Below the pieces are notes generated by a model. That model saw only the letters and a list, made by a program, of their open reading frames with translations, was not told the origin of the DNA and did no database searches. Below, piece after piece: positions 1 through 9,218 of a stretch of DNA of 60,026 bases (positions are counted from its first letter, which is position 1; each line of letters opens with the position of its first letter). Source of the DNA: Candidatus Heimdallarchaeota archaeon (GTDB lineage: Archaea > Asgardarchaeota > Heimdallarchaeia > Heimdallarchaeales > Heimdallarchaeaceae); contig JAUWJS010000003.1 in NCBI GenBank assembly GCA_030607575.1, positions 1 through 60,026 of the forward strand, given 5' to 3'. A program made the position numbers and the translations under genes.

Positions 1-716
1 AATTCGATGACTTTGGAAAAGGAATCTGTTGCTTGTACAAAATCTTGTTTTGCTTCTAGAGTCTTCCCTAGTTGAAACCAAGCTTGTAAGTTTTCTTCAT
101 TGATTTTAGTTGCTGATCGAAAATAATCTTCAGCTCGATCATAATTGTCTAGATCTAAAAAAGTATCACCAATTTGCATGAGAACTTTTTCATTTTTTGG
201 GTCGAGTTGCTCAGCTTTCATTAGATTGTTCCAGCTCTCAATTTCATTTCCCATCTTTTTGTAAATAGTTGACAAAATACTATAAACAGTAATATTTTCT
301 TCATATTCAAGGAAATTTGTAAATGCCTTAGTTGCATCAAAATATTCCCCTATTTCATAATATAAATCTCCAATTTTATTCCAGAGAAGGTATCTTTTAG
401 GATCTAATTCACATACTTTCTTCCATGAGATGAGAGCTTGATTCCAGTTCTTCAAACTATAATAGACATCTCCAAGAAGTTCTAATGTTTTTAGATTCTC
501 AGGATTGATTTCAATTGATCGATTAAGATAATTGAAAGCAAGTTGTGAATTACCAGCTAGATGATAGATCTTTGCAATGAAATTAAGAAATGAAACTTCA
601 TTTTCATAAGAAGAAACTTGTTTTTCCAAGAGCTCGATAGCTTCCGCAATCTTATCTTTTTCAATCAATCTTTCAGCTTCATCAAAGATAACGGTTAAAT
701 CATTTTCTTCGAACAT
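1..716 (-). CDS. TPR-repeat protein, C-terminus truncated by window edge
   Basis: Open minus-strand frame starting with ATG at 716 (MFEENDLTVIFDEAERLIEKDKIAEAIELLEK...); repeated 34-aa TPR-like units (e.g. LKTLELLGDVYYSLKNWNQALISWKKVCELDPK). Not in the supplied ORF list because it runs off the edge. Confidence 0.85.
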   Translation of the reverse strand, partial: MFEENDLTVIFDEAERLIEKDKIAEAIELLEKQVSSYENEVSFLNFIAKIYHLAGNSQLAFNYLNRSIEINPENLKTLELLGDVYYSLKNWNQALISWKKVCELDPKRYLLWNKIGDLYYEIGEYFDATKAFTNFLEYEENITVYSILSTIYKKMGNEIESWNNLMKAEQLDPKNEKVLMQIGDTFLDLDNYDRAEDYFRSATKINEENLQAWFQLGKTLEAKQDFVQATDSFSKVIE

Positions 717-821
717 CAATATTTAAACAGAAATCTTCCCTTAAGAATATTGCGAAATAATGTTTTCTTTAGAAGAGAAGTACAGAAAATTTTAAGTTCA
801 ACATAGGATTTAGTATTATAG

Positions 822-1718
822 ATGTTTCAGGTTATTGCTAAAAGGGATGATGAAAAAGGATATCAGATTTCAATTTCAGATTTACCTGCAGAAATATCAA
901 AGGATTCTATCGTTTTCATGCCTGAATTGTCTACAAAACAACAGCAACACACAAAATATGTTTCAAAATATACTCATACAACAGGTAATGTGATTGTGAA
1001 ACTTGTTAGAAGTGATGGTTTTGATCCTTTCGGAAGACCAAAGTCATTATCTCACAGTTTGGTTATTCCTTCTGAGGAATATAATACCCATTCTTTACTT
1101 TATTACACTTCTCCCCTTTATCTCACACAGTTCTTCGATGATATTAATCGAGAGGATAAAATTATTTCTCCAGACACATTCAAAAATACGGAAAATAGAA
1201 TTCTAGAAAAAATAGACTTAACCTTGCTGAGAGAAATAGTTGCAGCAGTTATGATCGAGCCAAGAGTTACACTTTTGCCTGATTTAGATTCAATGGGTGT
1301 TCTTGAGCTCTCAAGCTTAATAGACAAAGTCATACCTTTCGAAGCTTCTTATGACTTCTCACTGATAACCTATTCAGACAAAAGCTGCAATAAATTCCTT
1401 GTTCATAATGTCATATATTTCTTCAGCAAGGATCAGAAGATAAAGGGAGGAATCAGCTTAAGAAATGTGAGTTCTAAAGTCAGGAAAATAGCTAAAGAAG
1501 AATCTAATTATCTTAACAATTTAATTGAAATGATTATCAAAGAAGAGTATGAACAAATCTTGGAAGAACATGCTAAATGGGTAATTGGAAAGTATTATAA
1601 TGACCATAAAGATTTACAGAAGTTATTTACCAAAAGATATCAACTAGATATCCCCTTCTCAAGGAGAAATAAGTTTCATGCTCGACTTGTTAAATCTCTA
1701 GCTTCTTTTTATGGTTGA
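822..1718 (+). CDS. Uncharacterised protein; weak resemblance to GTPase-associated GAP1-N type domains
   Basis: 298-aa ORF; N-terminal segment SKYTHTTGNVIVKLVRSDGFDPFGRPKSLSHSLVIPSEEY is the only recognisable motif; function uncertain. Confidence 0.7.
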   Translation: MFQVIAKRDDEKGYQISISDLPAEISKDSIVFMPELSTKQQQHTKYVSKYTHTTGNVIVKLVRSDGFDPFGRPKSLSHSLVIPSEEYNTHSLLYYTSPLYLTQFFDDINREDKIISPDTFKNTENRILEKIDLTLLREIVAAVMIEPRVTLLPDLDSMGVLELSSLIDKVIPFEASYDFSLITYSDKSCNKFLVHNVIYFFSKDQKIKGGISLRNVSSKVRKIAKEESNYLNNLIEMIIKEEYEQILEEHAKWVIGKYYNDHKDLQKLFTKRYQLDIPFSRRNKFHARLVKSLASFYG

Positions 1719-1844
1719 GTATAATTATTGTCATCTAGCTATGCTGTTATTTCAGTATTCTTTTTTTTGAAAAAAGATAAAAAATCCTTACTGAAAAAGC
1801 AAAGGATTTAAGGATCTGTTCCTGAAGTAGATATTTTTTTAGTC

Positions 1845-2264
1845 CTATTTGGAAGAGTATTTTGAACGAATTTCTTCAAAAGCTTCTTTACATTTTTCCT
1901 CAGTTAGATTAGAAATTGCATATTTCATGTTTTGACTTATTCTGTTTATTAGCTCCAGTAATTTTGTTTTAAGCTCTTCAACAGACATGCTAGAGTAAAG
2001 ATATTTGAAACCTCCTCTATCTAGGTTTATCTTCGTCTTTCTAACAACACCGATACCCATCAATCTCTGTATAGATCTTGAGATTGTTGCCCTGTCTTTT
2101 GGGATGATTTCAGTAATCCCCTTTATATCAACAGGTTGGATGTTCTTTATACACATCATAATCTCTAATTCATTTTCCGACAATGCGTATGCGGCTTTGA
2201 TAATTTCAAAACATGTAATTTCTTTAGAATCAAAAGAAGAAAGAGGGAAGGTCATTCTAATCAA
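1845..2264 (-). CDS. Winged-helix HTH transcriptional regulator (MarR/TrmB-like)
   Basis: 139 aa; ...ALSENELEIMMCIKNIQPVDIKGITEIIPKDRATISRSIQRLMGIGVVRKTKI... typical wHTH; last gene of the sulfur operon. Confidence 0.75.
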   Translation of the reverse strand: MIRMTFPLSSFDSKEITCFEIIKAAYALSENELEIMMCIKNIQPVDIKGITEIIPKDRATISRSIQRLMGIGVVRKTKINLDRGGFKYLYSSMSVEELKTKLLELINRISQNMKYAISNLTEEKCKEAFEEIRSKYSSK

Positions 2265-2265
2265 C

Positions 2266-2646
2266 TCAGAAAGTATATGTTACATCTGCTTCCAAAGATT
2301 CTGTAACTAAGTACATTCCACCAACAATATCATCGACTTCATCAATCAAATCTTCGCGAGTAAGATTGTACATATCTAAGACTGGACTGCAGACATATAT
2401 CTGAACTCCAGCTTCTTTTGCTTCTTGAATGGTTTCAAGCAAAGTATTTTCTTTACCGATTGCTTTTAGCTTATCAGGTACTCCTTTCTTCATAAGTAAA
2501 CCTGCTGACATAGTATAGATCATCTTAACTTCAGCTTCAAGTAAAGATGCTAGGGTTGCTAAATGAAGAGGGGGTTCCAATCTGTCTTTGAACTCTTCTC
2601 CATGAGTCACTAAAAAAATAATTTTTTGAGTTGACAAGATTAACAC
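2266..2646 (-). CDS. DsrE-family sulfur relay protein
   Basis: 126 aa; DsrE-like fold pattern with conserved Cys in IQEAKEAGVQIYVCSPVLDMYNL; adjacent to another DsrE-like protein and TusA. Confidence 0.75.
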   Translation of the reverse strand: MLILSTQKIIFLVTHGEEFKDRLEPPLHLATLASLLEAEVKMIYTMSAGLLMKKGVPDKLKAIGKENTLLETIQEAKEAGVQIYVCSPVLDMYNLTREDLIDEVDDIVGGMYLVTESLEADVTYTF

Positions 2647-3120
2647 CTACATATACAATGTAATATCAGCTTCAGAAGCGAACTCTAAGAATGCTGCAGC
2701 GCCACCAACTTCACATTCATTAATAAGTTGTTTTCGCTTGATCTTCATGACATCCATGGTCATTTGACATGCAATTAATTTGGCACCTGCTTCAACAGTT
2801 AGATCCATGAGCTCTTGAAGTTTAGCAACATTTGCACCTTTCATCCAGCTTTTCATCATCATTGTAGCCATACCTGTCATACCTGGTAATATACCAACAA
2901 TTTGTGGTATCGGCATTGGCATTGCTGTTTCACCAGCTGGAGTTACTTTCAATTTATTCAATTTATTCTTCTTTAACATATTCAAACCAAAGAAAGTAAA
3001 GAAGATACCTACTTCATAATCCATTGCAGCTGCAGTTGTAGCCAATATAAGTGGAGGATAAGCTCCAGGAATATCAGCTTTTGAAGCTATAATGGCCAAT
3101 CTTTTCTTTTTTTCAGACAT
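2647..3120 (-). CDS. DsrE/DsrF-like (DsrE3-type) sulfur carrier/peroxiredoxin-like protein
   Basis: 157 aa; KRLAIIASKADIPGAYPPLILATTAAAMDYEVGIFFTFFGLNMLKK ... GAKLIACQMTMDVMKIKRKQL. Confidence 0.85.
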   Translation of the reverse strand: MSEKKKRLAIIASKADIPGAYPPLILATTAAAMDYEVGIFFTFFGLNMLKKNKLNKLKVTPAGETAMPMPIPQIVGILPGMTGMATMMMKSWMKGANVAKLQELMDLTVEAGAKLIACQMTMDVMKIKRKQLINECEVGGAAAFLEFASEADITLYM

Positions 3121-3133
3121 ATTTAATTCCTCA

Positions 3134-3373
3134 TTATTTTGTTTTTTTGATTATATAGCGAAAAATCCCGTTTTCTGTAGATTGATCTGCTAATTCATGT
3201 CCAGTAGAATTGGTCCAAGCTTTGAAGTCTGCAACTGATCCAGGATCTGTAGATAGAACTTCCAAAAACTCTCCAATTTCAATATCTGCTATTGCTTTTT
3301 TTGTTTTCAGAATTGGCAGAGGACAACTAAGATTCTTTGCATCTAGTGTTTTTGCGATTTTTATTTCAGACAT
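3134..3373 (-). CDS. TusA family sulfurtransferase
   Basis: 79 aa; AKTLDAKNLSCPLPILKTKKAIADIEIGEFLEVLSTDPGSVADF (CPxP motif). Confidence 0.92.
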   Translation of the reverse strand: MSEIKIAKTLDAKNLSCPLPILKTKKAIADIEIGEFLEVLSTDPGSVADFKAWTNSTGHELADQSTENGIFRYIIKKTK

Positions 3374-3385
3374 TTTTTTTTCACC

Positions 3386-4528
3386 TTACAAATAGCCTTT
3401 GATTAAGGCTTTAAAATATACAATTTTGAATGATCTTTTGAATAATCCATATAGTAATAGATTGTGTAAACCAATTTTTATTGGTGGATGTTTATAGTTG
3501 AATACTAACAATAATGATCGACGGAAAGAGGTTACGACAAAACAAACAGTAAAGCCATTATATTTCTTGGTTGGTTCCTTACCGTCTATTTCAAGTAAAA
3601 GATTTTTTATTAATGCAGATGATGCAAAATGAGCAGCTGCTCCTGATTTGGAGATTGGTATATCTGTGCAATCACCAATAGCATACATATTATCTTGATT
3701 TTTTACTTTGAGTGTAAATCTATCTGCAGGAACAAAACCTTCTCTATCTCCTAAACCAGATTCAATAATTACTTTGTTACCTTTATGCGGTGGAATAAGT
3801 ACTAAAAGATCGTAATCAATCTCTTCTCCTTCAAGAGAAATAATTTTTTGATTGTTTTTATCAACAGTCTCATAATTAAAAAATTCACCAAATTCAATTC
3901 CTCGTTCATCAAAGTACTTTTGAATCTTTTTAGATACTCGGGGTTCAGGATATGGACGCATAAGTGGATACAAATATTTTATCGTTGTTTTATCTCGTAG
4001 ATTCTTTTGTCTAAGAAATTTATCTAGTACGAAGGTAAATTCGGCGGGGGCAGGAGGGCACTTATATGGTACTGTAGTAGGAGATATTACAATTGTACCT
4101 CCTTTGAAGTTTTTTAGAGCTTCTTGGAGCTTTTTTGTAGCATCTAACAAGTAGAAATGATGTATATTGTCTTCATCATAGGCATTAACGGTCTCTATAT
4201 CCATTTTAGCTCCTGTAGCTAAAACAACATAATCATAATGAAGAGTATCTTTGTTAGCTAAAGCGATAGTTCTCTTTTCTGAATCAATTTTTAGTGCTGT
4301 TGTACGTAACCAATTTACTTTGCCACTTAAAACCTTATTAACAGGTTTAATGAATTTTTTTTGTGGAGTGTTTTTAAATCCCCAAAAAACGAATTGAGGT
4401 TCATAAATATTGATTTCTTTAGGTTCAATTAAAATTACTTGGGCATCCTTTCTGCGCAACTTCTTTACTAATTTATTAGCAACGGAAATTCCAGCAAAAC
4501 CGCCTCCAACAACCACGATGTTTTTCAT
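3386..4528 (-). CDS. Sulfide:quinone oxidoreductase-like FAD-dependent oxidoreductase
   Basis: N-terminal VVVGGGFAGISVANKL dinucleotide-binding motif; YKCPPAPAEF Cys motif typical of SQR; MYAIGDCTDI FAD motif; a second Cys in FTVCFVVTSF. Confidence 0.85.
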   Translation of the reverse strand: MKNIVVVGGGFAGISVANKLVKKLRRKDAQVILIEPKEINIYEPQFVFWGFKNTPQKKFIKPVNKVLSGKVNWLRTTALKIDSEKRTIALANKDTLHYDYVVLATGAKMDIETVNAYDEDNIHHFYLLDATKKLQEALKNFKGGTIVISPTTVPYKCPPAPAEFTFVLDKFLRQKNLRDKTTIKYLYPLMRPYPEPRVSKKIQKYFDERGIEFGEFFNYETVDKNNQKIISLEGEEIDYDLLVLIPPHKGNKVIIESGLGDREGFVPADRFTLKVKNQDNMYAIGDCTDIPISKSGAAAHFASSALIKNLLLEIDGKEPTKKYNGFTVCFVVTSFRRSLLLVFNYKHPPIKIGLHNLLLYGLFKRSFKIVYFKALIKGYL

Positions 4529-4539
4529 TGATTATTCCT

Positions 4540-4779
4540 CTAGTGTAGTTTCTTAACGATATATTTGTCGTGATCTTCTAGGTTGATAATTTCAACTAAT
4601 TCATGTTTTGCTTTCTTAAGCCATGCAGGAACATCAGTACGGGTTCCCTCATCAGAACTAAGAAGAGCTATATGCTCGCCTACTTCAGCTTGACGAATCA
4701 TTTTAATCAATTCCATCATTGGGCCAGGGCAGAAGGATCCCCGCGCATCTACTTCTATTGCTATTTCATATTCGGTCAT
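4540..4779 (-). CDS. TusA family sulfurtransferase
   Basis: 79 aa; EIAIEVDARGSFCPGPMMELIKMIRQAEVGEHIALLSSDEGTRTDVPAW (CPGP motif). Confidence 0.92.
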   Translation of the reverse strand: MTEYEIAIEVDARGSFCPGPMMELIKMIRQAEVGEHIALLSSDEGTRTDVPAWLKKAKHELVEIINLEDHDKYIVKKLH

Positions 4780-4934
4780 GCACTCACCGTTGTTTTCGAT
4801 TATGACACGTCAATGCACATCCGCTTTTAAGCATTTGCTTTTGTATACAATGTTGTTCTGTATATTTCTCATGAATGATACTCAGGACCTATTCGTGAAT
4901 AGAGAAATTAATAAAGTCTAAAGCTCATCTCAAA

Positions 4935-6632
4935 ATGATGAACAATAGAGTTAAAGCCTATTCATTTTTCATTATATTTTTGATTCTCAACTCACAAAGC
5001 CTTACACAAATGATCTCTTCAGCGTCTGTTTTTCATAGAGTAAAAGGCGATGATTCTGTTGTTTATAGATGGATATGGGAGGAGCTAGAAGGTGCTCCTG
5101 GAGCAATTAACGGTGATGATGTTGTTTTTTGGGGAGATGGATTAGGTCCTTATCATAATTATACAGAGATATCTTCAAAATTGATTAACCTTAATTCAAC
5201 ATTTCCAGAATTCATTGATTTATTTTCAATTGGTCAAACCTGGCATGGGAGAGAAATTTGGTGTGTTAAGCTTACTAATGAAACAGTTACTACTTCTAAA
5301 ACAGAATATTACATTGTGGGTGAACATCATGCTCGTGAGCTAATTTCAGTTGAGAACTGCTTGTATTTTATCGATAAAATCATCTATGAAACAGGTTTTG
5401 GTCTGTATGAAACTCTTCTTTCTTCTACTGAAATTTATGTTATTCCTATGCTCAATCCAGATGGTCTATCAATCATGCATTTTTATCCAGAACAAAGAAA
5501 GAACCTTAGACCTATTGATGATGATGGAGATAATGTTACTGATGCTAATTTAGATGGCTTTCTTGATGATGAACTGGAACGAATATATTTCTGGAATGAT
5601 ACTACAAATATATCAGAAATATTGCTAGAAGACCTAGATGGTGATTTATCAATAGCAGAGGATTTACCGGGGGGAGTAGATTTAAATCGAAATTATGGTG
5701 CATATTGGAATGGATCTGGTTCTTCTCCTGATGAAATTGATCCGCTATATAGAGGACCAGAATCCTTCAGTGAAAATGAAACTCAAGCTCTTCGTGGTTT
5801 TATGCAGCAACACTATTTCAATTTTGCTTTAAGCCTTCATAGTGGTATTAGAGCTATAATCCCACCTTGGGGCTACAATGGTTCTCTACCTTCAAAAGAT
5901 GAAGCAGAATTTAATGCTCTACTGTTTCAGCTTAAATCCTTAACACTTTTTCCGTATTGGAATGAAACTGCAGGTTATCTAGCAAATGGTGCATGGGAGG
6001 ATTATAGTTATCTTTATCATGATATTATTTGTTTCACTTTGGAAGTTTATGAAGCCATCTGGAATGGTTATTACTTTGATTACTTCAATCCCTCAGGAGA
6101 TGGAATTCTCAGTAACTGTGAAAATGTATTTAATGCTCTAGTTTTCATGGCGGAAGGTCCTCAATTAACATATTCAAACAGCTTACCATCAATCACGGTT
6201 ACAAATCCTCTAAGTCCCAACCAAGTATTCGAAAATTATACTATTAGTTGGTCAATGTCAGATGAAGATGATGACAGTTTGAATTGTTCTGTAATGGTAT
6301 CCCCTGATGGATATGATTGGACTGTATTGGCAAGCAATCTTTTTAACGAAACAAGTTTCCTCTGGGATGTTCATGATTTTCAACCCGGATCTTACTATCT
6401 CAAAGTTGCAGTTTCTGATGGACAAAATTGGATAACAGATACTAGTGAAATAAGATTAAATGTTAACAAAGAAGCTGAAAGATCCCAATTTGGTTTCTGG
6501 TTATTAGCAATTCTGTTTGGAGGGTTAGCTACAATCTTCATATTCTTCAATATCCGTAAACAAAAAGGTGTTAGTAAAGTATGGGGAGGGGAGCTTTACG
6601 AAGATGAACCAGTAAAAGAAGGTGAAAAATAG
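4935..6632 (+). CDS. Secreted/membrane-anchored M14 family zinc carboxypeptidase
   Basis: Signal-like N-terminus; GEHHARELISVENC (HxxE), MLNPDGL, VDLNRNYG, SLHSG, TLEVYEA; C-terminal TM (FGFWLLAILFGGLATIFIFF). Confidence 0.92.
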   Translation: MMNNRVKAYSFFIIFLILNSQSLTQMISSASVFHRVKGDDSVVYRWIWEELEGAPGAINGDDVVFWGDGLGPYHNYTEISSKLINLNSTFPEFIDLFSIGQTWHGREIWCVKLTNETVTTSKTEYYIVGEHHARELISVENCLYFIDKIIYETGFGLYETLLSSTEIYVIPMLNPDGLSIMHFYPEQRKNLRPIDDDGDNVTDANLDGFLDDELERIYFWNDTTNISEILLEDLDGDLSIAEDLPGGVDLNRNYGAYWNGSGSSPDEIDPLYRGPESFSENETQALRGFMQQHYFNFALSLHSGIRAIIPPWGYNGSLPSKDEAEFNALLFQLKSLTLFPYWNETAGYLANGAWEDYSYLYHDIICFTLEVYEAIWNGYYFDYFNPSGDGILSNCENVFNALVFMAEGPQLTYSNSLPSITVTNPLSPNQVFENYTISWSMSDEDDDSLNCSVMVSPDGYDWTVLASNLFNETSFLWDVHDFQPGSYYLKVAVSDGQNWITDTSEIRLNVNKEAERSQFGFWLLAILFGGLATIFIFFNIRKQKGVSKVWGGELYEDEPVKEGEK

Positions 6633-6713
6633 TTTTTTAGTATGTGTAGCTAGCAAATTTTTTAAATTAAGTAAATAAGATATATTAGAGGAAAGGGTCA
6701 AAGGGGTTTCAAA

Positions 6714-7856
6714 ATGCATGATCCATTGTATGTATCACTGAAGTATGTAGTGGCAGCAGCTCTATTCTTAGGCTTTTTAGTTGCTATTTTCTTTGGGCGA
6801 AAAAGACAAAATCCCTTCTATATTCCTTGGTCTGTTTTTCTGCTTACTTTTGGTTTATTTCAAGTCATGGACGCACTAAATAATCAATTTGGAGTGTTTC
6901 AGAGAATCGAGGATGGATTACCTCCAGTAGGTAATGATACCTTGCTCTTTCGCATTCTTAACATTACTCAAGCCCTAGCAATGATATTTCTTCTTGCAGC
7001 AAGTTTAGAACAATCAATGATTGTACCACCAAGAGCAAGTAGAATTATTGCAGCAAGTTTAACTATTTTAGTTCTGTATTTCATTGTTATACCTTTGGAA
7101 GACACTCTTTTCAGCTTTGGAACTCTCACAATTTTAATATATAATAAATTAACTACGGAATTCTATGGTTTCATTTTTGGATTCATTGTTATATGTAGTG
7201 CTTTGTTATTGGTTCCAGTTTTTATTAGATATGTCAAACTATCAGTAATTTCAAAGAATAGAAGGATAAGATGGAAAGCTTACATTACTCTACTAGTGTT
7301 TTTGATGTTGATCGGGTTAGCCTTTCTAATGACTGTCCGAAGAAAAGTGAGTGAAAATGGGTTGAATGAAAATACTTTTGATCTTTTTGAGATAATTTAC
7401 TCATTTGTTGTAGTATTACTTATAGTAATTTATCAGAGCCAATCCGTTTCCCATGGTATTGAAACAATTCTAGTCGTTGATAAAGAAGGCAATCCTCTCC
7501 TAGGTTATTCTCCCTTTAGAAGGAGTAGAATCTCTTTTGAGGAGAAAATCATTGCCGCCTCCGGATATCTTTCTGGTCTTTTTCATTTCATCCAAAATTA
7601 TGTGGCAACTACAGAAAAAGAAGAATTCAAAGAAATTAAAACTACTTCGTCAACTCTCTCATTTTATGCTGGAGAGAAAATCTTTATGATTATTCAAACA
7701 AAAATCTCTGGCAACCGACTAGATAAATCAGCTAATATAACTCTCGCAGAATTAGACAAGTTCTTAGCTGATTTTGAAGCAAACAAATTACCAACAGAAA
7801 AACAAGTTGATGAGATGATTAATCTGTTAGAGAAAAACTTCTATTTGATTGCTTAA
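6714..7856 (+). CDS. Polytopic membrane protein with C-terminal longin/roadblock-like cytosolic domain
   Basis: Several hydrophobic helices in residues ~10-240, followed by a soluble TILVVDKEGNPLLGYSPF...FEEKIIAASGYLSGLFHFIQNY...KTTSSTLSFYAGEKIFMIIQTKI domain. Confidence 0.75.
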   Translation: MHDPLYVSLKYVVAAALFLGFLVAIFFGRKRQNPFYIPWSVFLLTFGLFQVMDALNNQFGVFQRIEDGLPPVGNDTLLFRILNITQALAMIFLLAASLEQSMIVPPRASRIIAASLTILVLYFIVIPLEDTLFSFGTLTILIYNKLTTEFYGFIFGFIVICSALLLVPVFIRYVKLSVISKNRRIRWKAYITLLVFLMLIGLAFLMTVRRKVSENGLNENTFDLFEIIYSFVVVLLIVIYQSQSVSHGIETILVVDKEGNPLLGYSPFRRSRISFEEKIIAASGYLSGLFHFIQNYVATTEKEEFKEIKTTSSTLSFYAGEKIFMIIQTKISGNRLDKSANITLAELDKFLADFEANKLPTEKQVDEMINLLEKNFYLIA

Positions 7857-7900
7857 TTCACGCACTAAAACTTATATCCTAAAAATCATATACTTCATTA

Positions 7901-9217
7901 ATGTTATCCATTGCTTTTGTTCTAGGGACTAGACCAGAAATAATCAAATTAGCGCCAGTTATCCTAGAAGTTGAAAAAAGAAAGATTAAGCATACTATTA
8001 TCCATACCGGACAACATTATGATAAGAATCTATCGGATGAGATGTTTGATTCATTAGATATTCGCAAACCTGATATCAATTTAGACGTTAGAACAAAAAT
8101 TCCACATAAACAACTTAGTGAGATAATAGCAAAAATCGGAGAAACTATTTTGGAATTGAATCCCTCTATTGTACTGTCTGTAGGAGACACCGTAAGTGTA
8201 CTAGCTAGTAGCTTGGCTTGCATTCAAAATGAAATTCCCTTTGGTCATATTGAAGCTGGTTTACGGTCATATGATTTTACAATGCCTGAGGAAATAAACA
8301 GAAGATTGGTTGATCATATGTCTTCGATACTGTTTGCTCCATCAGAAAGAGCAGTCCTTAATTTAAATTATGAGGGAATAGATCCTAAAAAAATTTATCA
8401 TACAGGAAACACAGTTATTGATTCCATAAGAATATTTAATGAGTTAATTCATGAGAAAAAGACAGATTCAGCTGATAATATATTAGAAGAAATCAAAGAA
8501 CCTTATATTTTAACAACAATTCACAGAATAGCAAATGTTGAAAACAAAACCAATCTTGAAGAAATTGTAAAAACATTAGTTAGTTATAATGAACACTCAA
8601 TTGTCCTCCTCATTCATCCAAGAACAAGGAAGAAACTGGAAGAATATGATCTTTTACAACAGTTGAGTCAAAATAGAAAAGTTCATCTTTACTCTCCTGT
8701 TGAATATCTTTCACTATTAAAACTGTTGAAACATGAAAGATGTTTGTTTGTGCTGACTGATTCAGGTGGATTACAGGAAGAAGCTTCGTTGTTAAGAAAA
8801 CCATGTATCACTATTCGTCCTAATACGGAAAGACCAGAAACTGTTGAACATGAGATTAACTTCTTGGTAAAAACGGCATCTTCCCAAATAATAAAAAAAA
8901 TAAAACAGGTTCTTTCTGAGGATTTTGAACATAGATTTAATTCATTTGGTTCTCCATACGGAAAGGGATATGCTAGTCAGAAAATAATCGATTTAATAGA
9001 AGCAAATTATAAGATTCTTTCCCATAAATCACCAGAAAATTATAGATCTGGTTCAAAATCATTTTACATTTTAGAATTAGGCACATCTATGGAAAAGGAG
9101 GCTATTGAAGAACAATTTCAGTGCCAATTAATTTCTACGTTTGATGAAAATGGTTATCCTAAATTGATTAAGGATAAACTGAAAAAAGGGGATAGAGTTA
9201 GGATTTTGAGGGATTAA
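7901..9217 (+). CDS. wecB: UDP-N-acetylglucosamine 2-epimerase (non-hydrolysing)
   Basis: AFVLGTRPEIIKLAPVI, HTGQHYDKNLSDEMF, VSVGDTVSVLA, HIEAGLRSYDFTMPEEINRRLVDHMS, TTIHRIANVENK, LTDSGGLQEEA. Has a ~70 aa C-terminal extension beyond the usual end. Confidence 0.92.
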   Translation: MLSIAFVLGTRPEIIKLAPVILEVEKRKIKHTIIHTGQHYDKNLSDEMFDSLDIRKPDINLDVRTKIPHKQLSEIIAKIGETILELNPSIVLSVGDTVSVLASSLACIQNEIPFGHIEAGLRSYDFTMPEEINRRLVDHMSSILFAPSERAVLNLNYEGIDPKKIYHTGNTVIDSIRIFNELIHEKKTDSADNILEEIKEPYILTTIHRIANVENKTNLEEIVKTLVSYNEHSIVLLIHPRTRKKLEEYDLLQQLSQNRKVHLYSPVEYLSLLKLLKHERCLFVLTDSGGLQEEASLLRKPCITIRPNTERPETVEHEINFLVKTASSQIIKKIKQVLSEDFEHRFNSFGSPYGKGYASQKIIDLIEANYKILSHKSPENYRSGSKSFYILELGTSMEKEAIEEQFQCQLISTFDENGYPKLIKDKLKKGDRVRILRD

Positions 9218-9218
9218 C

